DNA from: Cristatella mucedo
Lineage: Eukaryota; Bryozoa; Phylactolaemata; Cristatellidae
DNA length: 64,000 bases
Direction of reading: 5' to 3'
NCBI GenBank assembly: GCA_009760855.2
Contig: WPIO01000010.1
Location: forward strand, 2,009,001-2,073,000
A program made the position numbers and the translations under genes. Below, piece by piece: positions 60,090 to 64,000 of this stretch (the first letter of the stretch is position 1; each line of letters starts with the position of its first letter). The notes below the pieces were generated by a model. The model was not told where the DNA came from. It made no database searches and saw nothing but the letters and a program-made list of their open reading frames with translations.

Positions 60090-60235
60090 CCGATAGGAGT
60101 GAGGCGATCGCACCAGGTCTTGGGTTCGAGTGTTGCAGCGGGAAATTCTAAATTGCACACTGCAAGCGGCAGCCGTAGCTGCCAGGGCCCTTGTACCGCT
60201 ATATAAATGAAGCTGCTAAATAGAATAGCCTTTAT
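60090..60235 (+). mobile_element. SINE-A copy, diverged
   Basis: TCTTGGGTTCGAGTGTTGCA (B box from 60123), then CACTGCAAGCGGCAGCCGTA and GTACCGCTATATAAATGAAG with GCTGCTAAATAG. It lies directly in front of an L2 fragment. Confidence 0.7.
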
Positions 60236-60239
60236 TAAC

Positions 60240-61135
60240 CCCTGTACGTAATCCATGCTGCATGTTTCAAATGAAGCTTTCGCTAATTCATCCCATAAGC
60301 TCTCAGTCATAGTCGTCTTAATTTCAGTTACGTAGTACTGCAAAGTGTTAGCCTTGCTTATAGCAAGAATGGATGCCACTGCTAAGCTGGTTCCTGCATT
60401 TGTTACATCCCATCTGTAATTCAATTATTGTAAGTAATCCTGCCTGCGCAACCCGACGCTTGAAACTGGTGATAAACTATGCCGAGCTGGTTTGGTCCGA
60501 CGGTTAAGGTGCTCTCGCCCCGACCAAGGTCAAGGCTGAGGTCGCGGGCTCGAGCTCCGAGGCACATGCGAAGCGCCTGAATAGAGGCTAAGTTCTCTTG
60601 GGGCGCTATACAAATTAGTTATTTATTTCATTTACTTATGTACGCAGCTGACATCGTATGTCGAGATCATCACAACTACCACCGTACACTACTTCCCGTG
60701 ATCTTTGAACTTTATCCCGATCGAAATTCAATAGGCTTCACGGTCCCGTTACTCAATTTCCGTCCTTTCATTTTCCTACTCCCGTGTCTTTATCTGCAAA
60801 CATTGTTTTCCTAGGCTTTCTTCTCATCGCAGAACCAGCTCCTTTGACTGACTTACGGTAATTCTACGGAGGCCGTGCATTAGGCTCCCTATCTCCCAAA
60901 ACCTGTAACAAAATACTGACTGACTTGCGTTGCGAAATTACTTATTCTTGAGCGACGACGCCTGTAAATCAAGTTAATTTAACCACTTGGCTCTCTTAGC
61001 ATTCGCTCCGTCGCTCCATGAGTTGACGCTTGCATGCTAATGCGTGCCGATATTCTTCTTCATATCCAGCATCTGCCAAGTGCCTCGAGAGAAATTTTGT
61101 TCTCCTAAGGCACAGTGCAGATTTTTTTATCACTG
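60240..61135 (+). mobile_element. L2 3' fragment split by SINE-B
   Basis: Worn L2 text runs from ATAAGCTCTCAGTCATAGTC (60293) through GGTTCCTGCATTTGTTACATC (60388). It then resumes after the SINE with CATCACAACTACCACCGTAC, GGAGGCCGTGCATTAGGCTC and the end GCCAAGTGCCTCGAGAGAAA, TTTTGTTCTCCTAAGGCACAG. Many changes show that it is old. Confidence 0.7.
60481..60640 (+). mobile_element. SINE-B inserted in L2
   Basis: The best-preserved SINE-B: head GCCGAGCTGGTTTGGTCCGA, then CGGTTAAGGTGCTCTCGCCC, B-box region CGCGGGCTCGAGCTCCGAGG, tail GCGAAGCGCCTGAATAGAGG, then CTAAGTTCTCTTGGGGCGCT and ATACAAATTAG with a TTATTTATTT end. The host L2 continues on both sides, so this insertion is younger than the L2 copy. 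Confidence 0.85.
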
Positions 61136-61825
61136 TAATTTTACTGTCATTGTCATCATTAAAGACGAGTGGCGTTAAATTGTCGCAAGGCTAGCAAAAA
61201 AGTAGGCACGATTGAGTCCAGCAGAACTAATCGCTAAATACGAAAATGTCTGACGCGGAAAATGCGGCCAACGATAAGGACTTTTGCAAGCCCCCCCCGG
61301 TCCGAACGTTGTGGTCACGCCACCAGACGTCTGGGTCACGAGTCCGTAGCTCCGAAGTCGACGCCTCCGCGGCGGCTTGGCCATTGCCTCGGAGGTGAAA
61401 AGAGCGACTTAGAGGGTTCGACAAGCGTAGCGGCGTCACTACTACGTCACTACTAAGCATCGAGTAAGAAACGCCGCCTACCTCGACCCGCTTGGACCCC
61501 GCATCCGTGAAGCTGCTGCCGCTCAAATGCGCAGCCCCCCCCCCCGCACCTCTCCACCGGCGCAGATCTCGGCTCCCCGGTGGGAAAGGGGCAGACCCCG
61601 TGCCATCGGCTGCGGCCGGCTTTCCGGAGAGGTCACCTTCGCCGGCCGCCTTCCTTCGTAATCTAGAGCTGCGCCAGCTCTCGCTAGCTCTCGCCAGCTC
61701 TCTCCGCGTCGCTGTTCGATGCGCCCAGACAGCGCGCTGTCGAGGCGGTGCGTGCCAGAATACGCAGGCTACCCGCGCAGCCAAGCAGCGCGTCTCGACG
61801 TCACGGTCACTGCTCACATTTAGAT
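61136..61825. other. No supported gene; GC-rich
   Basis: GC-rich with C-runs near 61291 and 61536. Long overlapping frames on both strands (up to about 196 residues, 61227-61817 minus) have no recognisable domain and look like low-stop GC-rich artefacts. Confidence 0.35.
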
Positions 61826-62220
61826 ACTCTCGTTCTCTTGCTCCGGCCCTACCTATTTAAACGAACTACTTCACAGTGGCGCCAGGCTTCGTACCGCCCG
61901 CTCTTCTGGCTCAAGTTGTTTGGCTGCGCCTAAGCACAGCCTCAAATCCTTTGAAAACCGTACTTGTAGTTCGTATGCTTTCGAAAGCGTGGAGCTCATG
62001 CCTAACGGATGTAACAATATTCTCCAACCTGTTGGCATTTAAAATATCTAAAACTGCACATTTTTCAAAAGCATTTTTCTCGATACGCTTCCGTATAACT
62101 GAAGGAAATGTGCATTGTATAACTAATGAATAGATACGTTTCCTTTAGAGTTCTTGTAAGTTGCCTAAAAAGAAATTTAGATCTCTCAGGGGGCTATCAA
62201 TACGTCCTATTACTATTATT
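61826..62220 (+). mobile_element. L2 3' fragment
   Basis: CTTGCTCCGGCCCTACCTAT matches the open L2 copy near 48437. It is followed by CAGCCTCAAATCCTTTGAAA and TGCTTTCGAAAGCGTGGAGC (the SFGDRAF...PKAWN region). The end reads AAGTTGCCTAAAAAGAAATT, then AGATCTCTCAGGGGGCTATC and (ATT)n. Confidence 0.75.
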
Positions 62221-62359
62221 AATAGCATGCACGCACCCGCAAAAATCTTGGAAAATTTCAACTTTGCTACGAAAGGCGGGTCAGAATGTCCACCAACCTA
62301 GCTAGAGAGTTCACCCTACTGGCAGCTTAGCTTGGGGGGGGGTTTATTTAGTAATATAA

Positions 62360-63490
62360 TGTAATGTATCTCTGTCTGTAACTCTACAAAGCGACAATGA
62401 CTATGTGGGTGTTACGCAGGGGACTTTTATGTAGCGCACTCACGGCCTAAGCGGCTTTCGGTACGCATTCGGTAGGCAAAAGACTTTCATCTCCCGCAAC
62501 AACAAAGTGGGAAGCATAGCAGAGTCAGGAGAGCAGTTGAGGTAGTGAGTAGCATGGAAGTAGCAGTTCAGGACTGCTAGAAATGATGCGCCATAGTGGG
62601 CAGCAGGAGAGTAGTTGCTGTTGCGTAAGAATCGTGGAAGCGAGTTCCACAGTCTAGCACCTCCACAGCAAAAGCTTCTGTCGCCAAAGGTCTTTAAGCG
62701 GATGAAAGGAGCAGCTAATTTATTTTTCATACAGGACCTGAGGGTGCGACGAGGCTGAAATAGGTGCAGCAGTTCAGCTAGGCATGGAGGAGACAGGCGA
62801 AAGGGAATTAAAATGACCTAGTCTCGACGCAATCAATGAGCTAGCAAAATATTTTGTAAGCCACCCTAGATGACAGCTCCTATTTTTAGATAGGGATCGG
62901 ACCAGCTGGCTAGCGGTGAAAGCAGTCTTCTTATCGAAGCTTTCATAAACTAAGCTGCTGTCAAAGACGACACCTACATTCCAAGCAGAAGTTGATGTTT
63001 GCACAACATGATCACATATTAGATGAAAAAAGCCTTCTAGTCCAGTCACACACTTGGGGTGTCCTACGAGCAGCAGTTTTGTTTTATCGCCGTTTAGTTT
63101 AAGGAAATTTGACGTCAATCAGGATAGAATGTCTTTAAGGCAACCATTCAGTTAACAGTCGCTGCAGCGGATTCCGGCGGTTTAAATGACAAAATACAGG
63201 TGAGTATTGTCAGCTTAAAAGAAATAGCTTATTTTATGAGCCCGAACTACTTTTCCCAGAGGTTGGTGGTACAACAGCTGGGAAACAACAAAGGACCGAG
63301 TACGGATTCTTGTCGGACTCCATAGGTGACTGGTCTGGTGGATGAGACCTGAACCCCACACGACACGAATTGAATACGATTGGACAAGTAAGATTTAAGC
63401 CACGCCATTTCCTCGTCTGCTAGACCCATCGTTGTTCTCAATCGTTCAAGTACGATATCGGGTGTAGAAAGAGATGTTGGAGCACGACAT
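62360..63490 (-). mobile_element. LINE-X, longest copy, inactive
   Basis: A second LINE family of the CR1/L2/Rex1 type. In minus-strand order: LSTPDIVLERLRTTMGLADE and WLKSYLSNRIQFVSCG (63480-63355), YGVRQESVLGPLLF (about 63320-63280), a ruined catalytic box where YADD reads stop-Ala-Asp-Asn (about 63210), MTSNFLKLNGDKTKLLLVGH (63118-63060), a worn ASSLIASRLGHFNSL (about 62830), then LKTFGDRSFCCGGARLWNSL and RNSNYSPAAHYGASF. The 3' UTR contains CGAATGCGTACCGAAAGCCG and ends in ACATT units near 62355. Gln of the QG box is kept, but Gly is Glu. 5'-truncated and dead. Confidence 0.8.
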
Positions 63491-64000
63491 GGATACATAG
63501 TGCCCGTAACTTAGTATAACAAATCCGTATATACAGCTTAGTTAAGTCTATTTGAAAGTGAAACAGGGTTACAGACGTTCAACAGAGGCTATGACATGCG
63601 AAACTCTCGTAACGGCTCAAAGCCTAGAACTCAGAAGCAGCTTAACGCCTACAGCACCAACTAACGGCCTCTTACATGGCTGTGGCATTTACGCTACATT
63701 GATTATAGATTACCGGAAACCTTCAGGAACAAAGATAATGAATATCAGTCATGATTTGACTGATTTAGCATGCAATCATCTCACCCGTGTCATCTAGACT
63801 TGAGCCGTAGGTTCGATTTTGTTATTTTATTGCTACATGTGTATATCAGGTGTATAGTATATAAGTTAGAGATGAGACAAGAGAATCACATATAAACCTC
63901 TCAAGTCAAGTTGACAGTTTATCGCTGCTCGCTGGATTTCAGATTAATTTACTTGGCTTCTTAAATGGTTATTGAAAAAAGTTCAAGCCGTTTTATATTT
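63491..64000. other. No supported gene
   Basis: No recognisable gene or repeat up to the window edge. Confidence 0.4.

Noticed and set aside
61227..61817. Minus-strand frame of 196 residues as a gene
   Set aside because: GC-rich, stop-poor on both strands, with no recognisable domain and with homopolymer C-runs inside.

Overview
This is eukaryotic, almost certainly animal, nuclear DNA. Two uninterrupted class A-type G-protein-coupled receptor (GPCR) genes sit in a sea of non-LTR retrotransposons, tRNA-derived SINEs, a fossil hAT transposon, satellites and very long microsatellites. There is no bacterial gene organisation. An invertebrate is likely, because intronless GPCR paralogues and abundant L2-like LINEs with matching SINEs are common there, but the sequence does not fix the phylum.

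Layout. 0-6.5 kb: mostly unassigned, with one SINE and a LINE scrap. 6.5-9.5 kb: a decayed minus-strand LINE of the R2/NeSL type, with an N-terminal zinc finger, reverse transcriptase, CCHC knuckle and restriction-like endonuclease, ending in a (TA)n tract. 9.8-18.1 kb: SINEs and three large microsatellites, (TA)n, (CT)n and an octamer CTCTCTGT array. 18.4-20.6 kb: a CpG-rich block with a (GGC)n tract and GPCR gene 1. 21.2-21.8 kb: a 30-bp minisatellite. 25.7-27.4 kb: a broken hAT transposase. 28.6-31.3 kb: a diverged satellite with a period of about 170 bp. 32.2-36.4 kb: an old minus-strand L2 element split by a solo LTR and by a second LINE fragment. 37-43 kb: more nested LINE and SINE copies, plus two 131/132-identical copies of a 132-bp element that folds into a long hairpin. 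44.4-46.0 kb: GPCR gene 2, with a candidate TATA box upstream and perfect inverted repeats downstream. 47.4-48.9 kb: the youngest L2 copy, with an open reverse-transcriptase frame. 49-64 kb: fragments of L2 and of a second LINE family (here LINE-X), SINEs and a long (CA)n tract.

The only convincing host protein genes are the two receptors, which lie 24 kb apart on the same strand and are clear paralogues. They share unusual changes at the usual GPCR switch positions. The repeats form working partnerships: the SINE-B tail matches the 3' end of the L2 LINE, which suggests that L2 mobilised it, and several (TA)n microsatellites start exactly at retroelement 3' ends. LINE-X, SINE-A, SINE-B and the 132-bp element are working names given here, not database names. 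All boundaries were read by eye and are approximate unless a target-site duplication is cited.
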